Origin: Saprospiraceae bacterium
GTDB taxonomy: Bacteria > Bacteroidota > Bacteroidia > Chitinophagales > Saprospiraceae
Reading direction: 5' to 3'
Assembly: GCA_020846655.1 (NCBI GenBank)
Contig: JADLDL010000010.1
Coordinates: 1-45,015, forward strand
DNA length: 45,015 bases
Position numbers and translations under genes: made by a program. Shown here one piece after another: positions 1 to 8,678 of the stretch; position 1 is the stretch's first letter, and each line of letters begins with the position of its first letter. Below the pieces are notes generated by a model that saw only the letters and a program-made list of their open reading frames with translations, was not told the DNA's origin and ran no database searches.

Positions 1-64
1 CATTCATACGGCCCTGAAGGGCCTTGACCAGGGCGGCGTAAACGCCGCGCTACCAGGGACATTC
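1..64 (+). repeat. Two-palindrome intergenic repeat, copy 1
   Basis: First of three direct copies of a 64-bp unit that begins CATTCATACGGCCC and ends CAGGGACATTC. Each holds two short palindromes, GGCCCTGAAGGGCC and GCGGCGTAAACGCCGC, joined by TTGACCAGG. The layout resembles REP-type elements. No RAYT transposase is in the window, and the copy may be cut by the left edge. Confidence 0.8.
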
Positions 65-77
65 CCTCACATTGCCA

Positions 78-141
78 CATTCATACGGCCCTAAAGGGCC
101 TTGACCAGGGCGGCGTAAACGCCGCGCTACCAGGGACATTC
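78..141 (+). repeat. Two-palindrome intergenic repeat, copy 2
   Basis: Second direct copy of the unit at 1-64. The first palindrome reads GGCCCTAAAGGGCC, one base different from copies 1 and 3 and the same as the inverted copy near 34.6 kb. Confidence 0.8.
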
Positions 142-183
142 CCCCACATTGACCTCATTGTCCACATTCCATCACATTGACCT

Positions 184-247
184 CATTCATACGGCCCTGA
201 AGGGCCTTGACCAGGGCGGCGTAAACGCCGCGCTACCAGGGACATTC
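184..247 (+). repeat. Two-palindrome intergenic repeat, copy 3
   Basis: Third direct copy of the unit at 1-64. Spacing between copies is irregular and filled with short CACATTGACC-like stretches, so this is a cluster and not a strict tandem array. Confidence 0.8.
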
Positions 248-255
248 CCTCACAT

Positions 256-306
256 TGACCACATTAAATCACATTGGCCACATTCAATCACCTTGGCCAC
301 ATTCAA
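256..306 (+). repeat. Short tandem CACATTGGCCACATTCAAT repeat
   Basis: Imperfect tandem copies of CACATTGGCCACATTCAAT follow the third large repeat. The same short repeat, in reverse orientation, flanks the large-repeat copy at 34595-34647. The two repeats therefore travel together. Confidence 0.65.
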
Positions 307-308
307 TC

Positions 309-2522
309 TTACCACCAATAGTTCGCTTTCACCACCAGGGATCGGTTTTTGGGGCCCCAGAATTGCACGGCGTAGTTGTCGGTGTACACCAAAAACAGGT
401 CGCTCATCGGCCGGAACCGCCATTGGAGGCGGCTGTTCAGGTTGAAATTATCGGCCTGGGTGTTGTATTGGATGAAGGTCGTCCACCACAGGTTTTTGGC
501 AAAAAACACTTCCACGCGCGGCGTGAGGTTGAAAATGGGTACGTCGCAATAGGGCGCCGGGAACTCCAGGCGGTTGAATTCGGCGGCCAGGCGAATGTTG
601 ACCACCGGCTGAAACCGGTAACTCAACTCCAGGCGCGCCGAATATTGCCGGCCGGAATAAAAGCCGCCCGCACCCGCGCTGACCGACATTTTGAAGGCCT
701 GCCGGTAATCCGAATTCCATTCGGCATTGGCGCTGAGGTATTGGTAATGGCCGGCCGGTAATGCCGGGCACACCGAGATGGTGTGGTCGTCGAACTTGAA
801 CGACACCGGCACATGGGCCCAGTTGGGCGCCACCGACACTGAAAACTCGCTGGTGTTCCTGAAATTCCAGGTTACGCCGATATTGTTCGACGATTCATTG
901 AGGCTGCCGTCGGGGTTGATGACCTGAAACAACTCGGCGCCGATTTCGGTATAGTTCAGGCGCTGCGCCGTTTCCGGCGCAAAAAACCGGTATTTCATTT
1001 CATTGTACACAAAATTATATCCAATGCGCAGGGTGGTGTCGCGCTGGACGTCGTAGTTCTCGATGCGTTGTTCGAAGCCGGTTTCGGCGTAGTAGTTTTT
1101 GCCCATGGGCAGCAGGTCGAGCAGAAAACTGAAGCGCCGGCCGTCGTAGGCAAAACCGGCGTTGCCCCAGCCGTTTTGTTGGCGAATATCGGGCTTGAAG
1201 GAATGGTGGTAGGTGGCCCAGCCATTCCATTTGCCATCGGTGGAGGTAAACGAGCCCTCGACGCCGGCATTCCGGCTGAAGCGGCCGCGCTGCCATTCGC
1301 CGCCCTGAAATTCTTCGCGGTCAAAGAAATACCCGCCGATGGTGGAGCGCCCGAACACCCGGTGCCGGACGGCCATCGCAGTGTAGTTGCGCGCCGGATT
1401 GTCGTCCTTGGCGCGGGTTTGCATGTTCAGGATGCCGATGCGCGTGTCGCTGCCGAGGTTGCCGGTGAGGCGCAGGCCGCCCAGAATGGGCACGGGGGCG
1501 CCGTCGTCGTTCAGGCCGATGCGCCGGGAGAAAAAGGGCCGGACGGGTGGGATGCCGAAATTGGCGAACAAGTCGGCATTCTCCAGAAAAAAAGTGCGCT
1601 TTTCGGGCAGCATCACGTCGAAGCGGCTGAGGTTGACGGGCTGTTCGTCGATTTCAATTTGTGAAAAATCGGGGTTCAGGGTCACATCCAGGTTGAGGCC
1701 CGAGCCGATACCGATCTTGGCGTCGAGGCCGGCGCCGGGTTTCAGGTCCCAGCCGGTTTTTTCTTCGTAATTGTTGGCCAGCGCTGCCGTTGCGTAGGGG
1801 ATAAGGTTGATGTTGCCTTTCACGCGGCGGGGGGCTTCGGGCCAGTGCAGGGCGCCGGTCCAGCCCACGTCGGTGCCGTCAAACTGAAAGGGCACGCGCG
1901 CCCAGGTAGAGTAGAGGCCGTTGACGAGGTCGTTGCGGATAAAATTGACGCCCCAGATCGACTGCCCTTCTTTGAAGCGCAGGATGCGCAGCGGAATGGC
2001 GAACTCGGCGGTCCAGTGGTCGGAGAAGGTTTTGGTTTCTACGGACCAGGTGTTGTCCCAGTTGACGTCGATATCGTCGGCGCCGGGTGTCACCAGGCCT
2101 TCGGTTTGTACGCCGGCGGGCGATACGCCGAAGAAATAGCCGTTGTTGGCGGCGTTGGAGGGGTCGAGGATAAGGGCAAAGCCGTCGGAATCCCAGTAGC
2201 CGACGTCGCGTTTCAGGCTTTGGATTACGTATTTGCCGCTGTGTTGGCAGCGGACGGCGAGGTAGAGGTTTTTGTCGTCGCAGGCCACGCGCACCTCTGT
2301 TTGGGCGGGGGCGAGGCCACCGTCGCGGGGCCATTTGAGCCAGAAGGGGCTGCAGGGCGGGGCGGTTTGCCAGACGGGTTCCGAAAAGTCGCCGTCGAGT
2401 ACGATGGGCCCGGTACTGCGGACGAGGTCCAGGGAAAAACTATCCTGGTGGATTTGGCGGGTGGATTGGGCGGAGAGGCAAAGGGGGCAACAGAGCAACA
2501 ACAGGGCGTAGAGCAGGCGCAT
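309..2522 (-). CDS. DUF5916 / CBM9-like outer-membrane protein
   Basis: Predicted secreted outer-membrane protein of 737 residues. The start at 2522 was chosen because it opens directly on a signal peptide (MRLLYALLLLCCPLCLSAQ); the frame is open further upstream but that part has no plausible leader. Residues about 30-220 look like a family 9 carbohydrate-binding-like beta-sandwich (LDGDFSEPVW, DSDGFALILDP). The rest alternates aromatic and polar residues like a DUF5916 beta-barrel and ends in Tyr-Trp-Trp, as outer-membrane barrels often do. A second, divergent member lies at 6116-8569. The substrate is unknown. It is divergently arranged with the haem lipoprotein at 2695. Family placement is fairly secure; function is not. 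Confidence 0.85.
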   Translation of the reverse strand: MRLLYALLLLCCPLCLSAQSTRQIHQDSFSLDLVRSTGPIVLDGDFSEPVWQTAPPCSPFWLKWPRDGGLAPAQTEVRVACDDKNLYLAVRCQHSGKYVIQSLKRDVGYWDSDGFALILDPSNAANNGYFFGVSPAGVQTEGLVTPGADDIDVNWDNTWSVETKTFSDHWTAEFAIPLRILRFKEGQSIWGVNFIRNDLVNGLYSTWARVPFQFDGTDVGWTGALHWPEAPRRVKGNINLIPYATAALANNYEEKTGWDLKPGAGLDAKIGIGSGLNLDVTLNPDFSQIEIDEQPVNLSRFDVMLPEKRTFFLENADLFANFGIPPVRPFFSRRIGLNDDGAPVPILGGLRLTGNLGSDTRIGILNMQTRAKDDNPARNYTAMAVRHRVFGRSTIGGYFFDREEFQGGEWQRGRFSRNAGVEGSFTSTDGKWNGWATYHHSFKPDIRQQNGWGNAGFAYDGRRFSFLLDLLPMGKNYYAETGFEQRIENYDVQRDTTLRIGYNFVYNEMKYRFFAPETAQRLNYTEIGAELFQVINPDGSLNESSNNIGVTWNFRNTSEFSVSVAPNWAHVPVSFKFDDHTISVCPALPAGHYQYLSANAEWNSDYRQAFKMSVSAGAGGFYSGRQYSARLELSYRFQPVVNIRLAAEFNRLEFPAPYCDVPIFNLTPRVEVFFAKNLWWTTFIQYNTQADNFNLNSRLQWRFRPMSDLFLVYTDNYAVQFWGPKNRSLVVKANYWW

Positions 2523-2694
2523 AGGCGGGTTTTGTTTTCCGGAAAATGGCGAATGCGGTTCGAAGGGGGCGGAATTTTTGACAGGCAAAGGTCGAAACAG
2601 CCGCATTAAAATTTTAATTCCCAAGGCCTCGCTTTCTCGTGGAGAATTTTTTACCTTAGCGAACCAATTTTTTAACCAGTTCAACAATACCAAA

Positions 2695-4077
2695 ATGAAA
2701 ACTACACTCGCCACGGCGACGGCTATTGCCGTTGTGGTGTTGGCTTGCGGGCGTTTAGCCACCGTACCAGCACCCAGTTCCACTCCAAACTGTTTTTGTT
2801 TCAACCCAGCGGGCTCCTGCGACAGCCTCTGCTCTACCCTGCCCATCAACGTCAACATCAAGGTGACGACCGGGTATTTCTCTCACCTGGCGCCCGACGA
2901 CCAGGTGCCCTTCGATGTATTTTCCTGGCAAACCTTTGCTGCGCTCAACTGGCCCTCGGACACCAGCGGCAACCCGCTGCCCGGCCCCATCACGGCCAAT
3001 GCCACGGCGCCCAGGGTCTGGGAATATTACACCGACCCGGCCCAATTGTTTAGCAGCAATGCCAATGCACCGCTGCTGTTGCGCATGGAATCGGCCCAAA
3101 GCCGGGGGCAGAAATTCCTGTACATGGACGCCAAAATGCCCAATGCGTTTGACCCGCTCAACGAGTTCCTGGAATCCGACGGCTTCCCGCTCATCGACCG
3201 CAACCTCAATTTTGTGTTGTACGAAATCCGGGTCAACCCCGACGAGGCTACGTTTATCCAAAGCAACCACCTGAACACCAAACAGGGGATTTATAACTAT
3301 TACCAAAAGGAAAAATCCTTCAGTTTCCCGGCCAGCAAACTGCCCAACACCGCCGGCGCGATGGAAATCAAAGCCGCCTGGCGCCTGCTCGACAGCCTGA
3401 AAGGCGACCAGCCCAGCCGCTTTTACACCCGGCGCGCCACGGTATTTATTCCCGGCGAAAACACCGTGAGCGGCAACCCGCTGGTCATCGAAAACGCCCT
3501 GGTAGGCCTGGTGGGCATGCACGTGATCCGGCAAATTGCCCAGCCCGACGGCACCCTGCAATCGCAGCGGCTCATTTGGTCGAGTTTCGAACACGTCGAC
3601 AATTCGCCGCCCGTCAACAGCAACGGCGGCATGACGACCTGGTCGTTTTTCAACAACGATTGCACCGACTGTCCCATCAACATCGCGCCCCAGTTGCTGC
3701 CCGGTGACAACAAGCAGTACAAATGGGACACGGTGGCGCCCTACGCCGCCCGCTACGCCTACAACGGGCATTTTGGCAGCCAGGTGAAACAGTTGCTGCC
3801 CTCGGCGTTTGCCTGCACCGACTCGCTCAACCAGCAATGGCAGGCCAAATTACAAGGCAGTGTGTGGGCCAACTATCGGCTGGTGGGCACCCAGTGGTTT
3901 GTCAGCGGCGAGCAGGGCGCGGTGAATACGCCGGTGATTTTGGCCAAGACCGCCATCGAATCGTACATGCAGGGCACTTCGAGTTGTATCAGTTGCCACC
4001 AGCAATTTGCCAAGGTGATCGTGAACGGCGATACGATCGCCACGGATTTCAGTTTCCTGTTCGGCGCGGCGCAGTAG
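2695..4077 (+). CDS. Mono-haem cytochrome c-like lipoprotein
   Basis: Predicted 460-residue lipoprotein. The start at 2695 gives a short lipoprotein signal ending VVLAC, so Cys18 is the likely lipidated residue; the frame is open upstream but adds no signal. One haem c attachment motif, CISCH, lies at residues 431-435, about 25 residues from the C terminus. It has the form of a short cytochrome-like tail on a large extracytoplasmic body. The body (residues about 30-420) is rich in Asn, Pro and Trp and I do not recognise its fold. A role in periplasmic or outer-membrane electron transfer is inferred from the haem motif only. The stop runs straight into a short-repeat array. Confidence 0.75.
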   Translation: MKTTLATATAIAVVVLACGRLATVPAPSSTPNCFCFNPAGSCDSLCSTLPINVNIKVTTGYFSHLAPDDQVPFDVFSWQTFAALNWPSDTSGNPLPGPITANATAPRVWEYYTDPAQLFSSNANAPLLLRMESAQSRGQKFLYMDAKMPNAFDPLNEFLESDGFPLIDRNLNFVLYEIRVNPDEATFIQSNHLNTKQGIYNYYQKEKSFSFPASKLPNTAGAMEIKAAWRLLDSLKGDQPSRFYTRRATVFIPGENTVSGNPLVIENALVGLVGMHVIRQIAQPDGTLQSQRLIWSSFEHVDNSPPVNSNGGMTTWSFFNNDCTDCPINIAPQLLPGDNKQYKWDTVAPYAARYAYNGHFGSQVKQLLPSAFACTDSLNQQWQAKLQGSVWANYRLVGTQWFVSGEQGAVNTPVILAKTAIESYMQGTSSCISCHQQFAKVIVNGDTIATDFSFLFGAAQ

Positions 4078-4155
4078 CAGTTTGCAGTAGCAGTTTGCAG
4101 TGGGCAGTTTGCAGTAGCAGTGGGCAGTTTGCAGGAGCAGGAGGCAGGGGCAGGC
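4078..4155 (+). repeat. GCAGTTTGCAGT short-repeat array A
   Basis: Degenerate run of GCAGTTTGCAGT, GCAGTAGCAGT and GGGCAGT units filling the whole gap between the cytochrome-like stop and the GldM-like stop. It shares its units and orientation with array B (4740-4860) and is opposite to array C (4993-5085). Confidence 0.8.
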
Positions 4156-4863
4156 TTATTTGATCCGAAACATCAATTCTTGTGCGCTGTAGCGGCGCTG
4201 CAGCGCACAGGAATTGTAAATGATGTTGCGGAAAACATAGATATCTCCAGGTACGGCTTGGTTGATGAGATCCTGGGTGTCGCTGGTGAACCGGGCGCCC
4301 CGGTTGTGCCGCAGGATGGCGTCACCTTTTTTTGGAATCCGCCACACCTCGTAGGATACCACATTTGCACGAGCATCCAAATCACCGCAATTAAAGTACA
4401 TAATCAGGCCGGGGGCGGATTTTAGGGCGCCACGAGTCAGGCTGTGTTGCCGGTCTGGGCTTGTGACGTATGCCTCTGGTTCCGGCAAATCGCGCAAGCG
4501 ATACTGGTACTGCCCAACAGTGATGCCCTGCACCGTATCGCGGAGGATGAGGGTGGCGACATTCGTATCAAATTGACAAAAGGACCAAGTGTAATTCCCG
4601 GGGCTGTGTTTTTGGATGCGCCCCAGGGAAGGCACCAACAGCAGGTTCGAATCCTGAATATCTTCGACGGCTACGCGCAGGGGATTTTCGACAACCGCAT
4701 ACAACAAGTTCATTTTTCCCAATTCAATGGCCGCCTGCGCGGGTAGTAGCAATGGCAGTAGGAGTGGCAGTAGCAGGAGCAGTATGCAGGGGCAGTGGCA
4801 GTTTGCAGTGGCAGTTTGCAGAAGGTAGTGGCCGGAGGCAGAGGCAGTTTGCAGTTTTTTCAT
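4156..4863 (-). CDS. Orphan GldM C-terminal-domain-like secreted protein
   Basis: Predicted periplasmic protein of 235 residues. Residues 1-43 are a long leader with a Leu/Pro hydrophobic core (28-40) and a likely AQA cleavage site. From GKMNLLYAVVENPLRVAV (49-66) the sequence matches what I recall of the GldM/PorM periplasmic region (KMN-x-LY-x-x-x-x-NP), and the C terminus carries the last-domain pattern (RIPKKGDAI, RFTSDTQDLINQ, PGDIYVF, final MFRIK). True GldM is about 500 residues with an N-terminal membrane anchor; here only the distal domains remain behind a signal peptide. In the T9SS, GldM bridges the inner membrane to GldK/GldN, and a GldN-like gene diverges from this one. A role as an alternative T9SS partner is inferred. 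Confidence 0.7.
   Translation of the reverse strand: MKKLQTASASGHYLLQTATANCHCPCILLLLLPLLLPLLLPAQAAIELGKMNLLYAVVENPLRVAVEDIQDSNLLLVPSLGRIQKHSPGNYTWSFCQFDTNVATLILRDTVQGITVGQYQYRLRDLPEPEAYVTSPDRQHSLTRGALKSAPGLIMYFNCGDLDARANVVSYEVWRIPKKGDAILRHNRGARFTSDTQDLINQAVPGDIYVFRNIIYNSCALQRRYSAQELMFRIK
4740..4860 (+). repeat. GCAGTTTGCAGT short-repeat array B (coding)
   Basis: Same repeat family as array A, but here it lies inside the 5' end of the GldM-like gene and ends at its ATG. Read on the minus strand it encodes the leader (MKKLQTASAS... and the Leu-rich core). Confidence 0.8.
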
Positions 4864-4989
4864 GGTGGTAGTGCAGGCATATTGGTGATAAAAACGACAG
4901 CTGCCGGGCAAATGGTCTGTTCGGACACAACAACAATGGTACAACGCGGCTTTTCGTTATGAAAAAAACCGTTGCCGCCACCCACCATC

Positions 4990-6111
4990 ATGAGAAAACT
5001 GCAAACTGCCTCCTGCCCCTGCAAACTGCTCCTGCAAACTGCCTACTGCAAACTGCTCCTGCTACTGCTCCCCGCCCCTGCCACGGCCCAATACGAGGCC
5101 ATTTTGAACGACCCCGACGTGATTTGGGCGGCCGAAGTGACGCTGGATTTTGTGGTCGAGCCTGAATTTATCCCCATTGACAGCGGTGTATTTTATGAAC
5201 AATACAACCTCAGCGTGCCGCTCAAACTACAAAATGCCAATGCGGCAACGCCCGATGAAGAAGGCGTCCTGCTGGCCTCGAAACTGATGGCCTGGTGCCG
5301 CGATCCGGACCTACCCGCCTACGCCGCACCCGAAGACCCACTCCCGCTGGCCGACACGCTCCGGCAGGCGCGCCTGCGCGCTGTGAGCAGCGACAACGAT
5401 TCCATCACCGTGCTCGACCCTGTAACCCTCATGGCCCACAACAAGGCCATCGACAGTTACCTCGACCCCCGCTCGATCCACCTGGTGCGGGTACGGCAAT
5501 TGCTCTACTACCGGGAGAGTTCGGACGAGTTTGAGGTGTTTACCGCCGCACTGGCGCCGGTTTTTCAAAAACAATATCACTTCTGCTCCAACTGCGGGTA
5601 TTATTTCGCTCCCTTCTGGTTCAAAATGCCACCGTTTGCCAAACAAAAAAAGCAAAAACCGCCGCGGCTCGACGATCCCGGCATCTCCTGGGCCCGCCGG
5701 CTCACGACCCGCGAAAACCTGCCCGCCCTCGACAGCCTCCCGCCGATGAAAGATTTCAAACGGCCGGTCATGCAGCAATGGCTGAAGCGCCTGAAAACCG
5801 ACCCCAACTATGCTGTAGTGGACGACGATGGACAGCCCCTGTCGGGCCCGGAGCGCGAGAACTTGCTGGTCACCATCGATTCCGTGCCGACCTTCGACCC
5901 GGAGACCTACGAAGAAGTTATTCAGGTGGTCCGGGAGGAGCGCCTGGCCAAGGACCTGATGCAGATCAAACTGGTGCAGGACTGGTGGTACGACGACAAA
6001 CGCAGGCAACTGAGCGTGCGGCTCCACGCCTTTGGCCTTCTGGTCGACGTGACCGACGAGGAGGGTAATTTGCGCTACAAAAGGGTCTTGTGCTGGCGGC
6101 GGAAAGAGTAG
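4990..6111 (+). CDS. Orphan GldN-like secreted protein
   Basis: Predicted periplasmic protein of 373 residues. Start 4990 gives MRKLQTAS followed by a Leu-rich core (about 21-27) and an ATAQ cleavage site near residue 33; a start 18 bases upstream is also in frame. The C terminus (IKLVQDWWYDDKRRQLSVRL, then DEEGNLRYKRVLCW) matches the GldN/PorN ending as I know it (IKEDWFFDKxxSxMxVRI, then FW). Middle residues show CSNCGYYFAPFW, a possible Cys pair, and a helical KRxVMQQWLKRL stretch. GldN forms the periplasmic ring with lipoprotein GldK in T9SS. It diverges from the GldM-like gene with 126 bp between starts and ends five bases before the convergent DUF5916 stop. GldK and GldL partners are not in this window. 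Confidence 0.65.
   Translation: MRKLQTASCPCKLLLQTAYCKLLLLLLPAPATAQYEAILNDPDVIWAAEVTLDFVVEPEFIPIDSGVFYEQYNLSVPLKLQNANAATPDEEGVLLASKLMAWCRDPDLPAYAAPEDPLPLADTLRQARLRAVSSDNDSITVLDPVTLMAHNKAIDSYLDPRSIHLVRVRQLLYYRESSDEFEVFTAALAPVFQKQYHFCSNCGYYFAPFWFKMPPFAKQKKQKPPRLDDPGISWARRLTTRENLPALDSLPPMKDFKRPVMQQWLKRLKTDPNYAVVDDDGQPLSGPERENLLVTIDSVPTFDPETYEEVIQVVREERLAKDLMQIKLVQDWWYDDKRRQLSVRLHAFGLLVDVTDEEGNLRYKRVLCWRRKE
4993..5085 (-). repeat. GCAGTTTGCAGT short-repeat array C (coding, inverted)
   Basis: Reverse-complement copy of the repeat in arrays A and B. It begins directly after the ATG of the GldN-like gene and encodes its signal peptide. It shares an 18-base perfect match, AAAACTGCAAACTGCCTC, with the start of the opposite GldM-like gene. 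Confidence 0.8.
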
Positions 6112-6115
6112 AAAC

Positions 6116-8569
6116 TTACACCTTCCTATGCCGCAGCCGCGCGGCATCCAGCCAATAAATCAGTTTCAGGGTGAGAGAATTATCCTGCGGCGCCTGCATG
6201 GTTTTACGGAAATTGCGGAAATAGCCGTCCTGCCGGATATCATCGCCGGCAAACACCGCGTCTTTCCAGATCAGGTTCAGAAAACTGCCCGGCGCAAACT
6301 GCCAGGTATACACCAGGTCAATGTTGAACAGGTTGAAATTCTCGTCGGCGTTGCCCTGCCAGTCGGAGGCGCTGAAAGAGCCGTCGTCGTTCAGGTGCAG
6401 GTATTCCAGGTAATAGAGTTTGGACCAATAATGCCGGCCGCGGATGGTGGCGCTCATGCGGGGCGTGAAGAGGTATTCGGCGGATAAAATGTTGTCGAAC
6501 ACGGTGATGCGGCGTTTGCCGAAAATAATATCATCGGGGTTCGTGTAGTTGACGGCGCCGAAGTTGGTGTAGTCTTTCGAGAGGCTCCAACTGCCCGTCA
6601 GGCGCAGGTGTTTGCTGGCGATCCAGGTCGGCGTGACGGTGAGCCCCACAAAAGCATCCTTTGGAATGGGGCTTTCGCCAAAATTGAGTTCAAAACTGCA
6701 AAACAGCCGCTTGCGCACATCAGTGGTGAGCTGCGGAGAAACAAAAACAAAGGGCGCGTGGTGGAATTTTTTGCCCCAAACACGCGGCTCGAAATAGTCG
6801 TAGTACCAAAGCGGCTGGCTAAGGGCAAACAAGGCCAGGGTCAGTTGGTTTTTCAGGCGGGTTTCGCCGTAGGCCGACAACTCGAGGGCTTCCCAGCGCC
6901 GGGGAAAATTCAGGAAGGTGTTTTCGACGGCTACTTCCACAAAGGTGAACAGGCGCTGGCCCTTGGGTTGGTAATCGCCGTAGCTGACTTTGAGCACCTG
7001 GCTCAGGAAATTGTTGCGGCGGTTGAGGCCCAGGTCGCGCTGGTCGAAGCGGTCATCTGCCGCTGCAAACTGGACCAGCCCGCTCCAGGTGCCGCTCACT
7101 TTGCGCAGCGCTACATTGTAGAAATAGCCCGTTTCGCGCTGCTGGAGTTCAAACACCTGGCTCAGTCGGCCGGCGCCTTCAAACTCGTAGGTATTGGTTT
7201 TGTCGCGCAGGTTCCAGGTCAGGGCCGACACGTTGGCGTCGCGGGTGCTGCCGGCGCGCCATACGCTGGTGTTGGTAAAACCCAGCGCCGAGTTGTTGGG
7301 CAACAACTGGTCGATCACCAGCACGTTGTAATTGCTGAGCGGCGAGGTTTCCAGCGTTCGGGTTTCGCCGGTTTGGGTGTTTTTGATCACCGCACTGGTG
7401 GGCGCAGCCAGGGCATTCAGCACGCCGATTCCGAGTTTGGACTTGGTGCGGCCCGACAGTTTGGTGGCGTTGTACAGGGGCGTGACTGAGGGATTTTTTT
7501 CCAAAATTTCCTCGTCCAGCAGGCCATCTGCCGCTGCGAAAAAGCCCTCAGGGCGGCCGCCGATCCGCCGCGAGTAGAAAATATTGCCCTTGTTGAACAA
7601 CTCCGTGCCTTCCGTAAAAAACTGCCGCCGCTCTTCGTACTGCACCTCGAAGGGCGAGAGGTTGCGCACGGTGTTGTCGCTTTGGGCTTCGCCAAAATTG
7701 GGGATCAGGGTAGCATCCAGCGTAAAACTTTCGCTCAGGCCCCATTTCACATCCACCCCACCGCTCAGGGATTGGCTGTTGGCGTATTCCACCGGCGCAG
7801 TAGACACCGGCGAGCGCTGCACGGTGCCAGCCAGGTAGGGCGAAAAGGCCAGGCGGCTGGGCGGGTCAAGTTGTTGCAGGCCGTTGAGGTCGCCCCATTG
7901 GGGCAGGGAACCGCCGCCGTTGGGGTCCACGGGGCTCCAGGTGCTGAATTCGTTGGCGTACTGGATCTGACGGGCAAATTGCAAACCCCAGACCTGGTCG
8001 GGTTTGCCCGGGAAACGCAAGGCGCTGAAGGGGATGCGCATTTCAGCGCTCCAGCCGTCGGCCTGGATTTTGACGCGGGCGTCCCAGACGGCGTCCCAGG
8101 CGGCGTCAAAAATATTGGGCGGCGACATGCGCAGGTCGCGCTGCACGCCGGACGCCGTCACCTCGAAGCGGAAGGCATTTTGCCGGTCGTGATAGGTATC
8201 AAACCCGACGTGAAACTGGTCGGCGCTGCTTGAATTATCGCGGCGGCTGAGGTCTGTGCGGATCTTGGAGGCGTCGCGCATATACAGGTAGGCGCCCACG
8301 TACACGGCTTCGTCGGTGTACACGATGCGTACTTCCGTGCGTTCGGCTGCTGCCTGGCCAAAGGTGGGGGCGAAGGTGATAAAGTTGGTGGCGGCCGGAG
8401 CCGAGTGCCAACAGGCCTCGTCGAGGGCGCCGTCGATTTTGGGCGCCGTTTCGACGCGGATGGTGTGGAGCTGCGGGCGGTTGGTATCGGTAGTAGGGCC
8501 GGGCGATTGGGCGGTGGCCCGCCCGGGCAGGAGCAGCGCCAGCAAGGGCAACAGAAGTATTGTTTTCAT
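6116..8569 (-). CDS. DUF5916 / CBM9-like outer-membrane protein
   Basis: Predicted 817-residue secreted protein with a clear signal peptide (MKTILLLPLLALLLPGRATAQ). Residues about 35-230 form the CBM9-like module (PKIDGALDEACW, YVGAYLYMRD, DQFHVGFDTYHDRQNAFRF), and the remainder is the DUF5916 region typical of large beta-barrels (FTLDATLIPNFGEAQSD, QFFTEGTELF, YSRRIGG). It is a distant paralog of the protein at 309-2522, sharing the order of modules and the blocks NPDFSQ/NPNFGEAQ and FFxExxxLF. Ligand unknown; members of this family are often annotated next to hydrolases, but no hydrolase is adjacent here. The gene ends five bases from the convergent GldN-like stop. Confidence 0.87.
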   Translation of the reverse strand: MKTILLLPLLALLLPGRATAQSPGPTTDTNRPQLHTIRVETAPKIDGALDEACWHSAPAATNFITFAPTFGQAAAERTEVRIVYTDEAVYVGAYLYMRDASKIRTDLSRRDNSSSADQFHVGFDTYHDRQNAFRFEVTASGVQRDLRMSPPNIFDAAWDAVWDARVKIQADGWSAEMRIPFSALRFPGKPDQVWGLQFARQIQYANEFSTWSPVDPNGGGSLPQWGDLNGLQQLDPPSRLAFSPYLAGTVQRSPVSTAPVEYANSQSLSGGVDVKWGLSESFTLDATLIPNFGEAQSDNTVRNLSPFEVQYEERRQFFTEGTELFNKGNIFYSRRIGGRPEGFFAAADGLLDEEILEKNPSVTPLYNATKLSGRTKSKLGIGVLNALAAPTSAVIKNTQTGETRTLETSPLSNYNVLVIDQLLPNNSALGFTNTSVWRAGSTRDANVSALTWNLRDKTNTYEFEGAGRLSQVFELQQRETGYFYNVALRKVSGTWSGLVQFAAADDRFDQRDLGLNRRNNFLSQVLKVSYGDYQPKGQRLFTFVEVAVENTFLNFPRRWEALELSAYGETRLKNQLTLALFALSQPLWYYDYFEPRVWGKKFHHAPFVFVSPQLTTDVRKRLFCSFELNFGESPIPKDAFVGLTVTPTWIASKHLRLTGSWSLSKDYTNFGAVNYTNPDDIIFGKRRITVFDNILSAEYLFTPRMSATIRGRHYWSKLYYLEYLHLNDDGSFSASDWQGNADENFNLFNIDLVYTWQFAPGSFLNLIWKDAVFAGDDIRQDGYFRNFRKTMQAPQDNSLTLKLIYWLDAARLRHRKV

Positions 8570-8678
8570 AGCGACAGGCAGTAAATCCGTTGCAAATGAA
8601 GGCAGAGGCCTTGGGACCCGGACAAGAAATCTACCACAAGCAGGCTAGTGCTGGTTGAACAACCGTTTTTCGCCGGAA

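Noticed and set aside
1-247. CRISPR array at the left edge.
   Set aside because: Repeats are about 64 bp, contain two palindromes, and the intervening stretches are short and similar, not unique spacers.
4959-5165. A plus-strand frame starting MKKTVAATHHHEK just before the GldN-like gene, looking like a signal-peptide start.
   Set aside because: It overlaps the GldN-like start in another frame, loses any hydrophobic core and stops early. A frameshift linking it to the GldN-like gene is not needed because ATG 4990 already gives a full leader.
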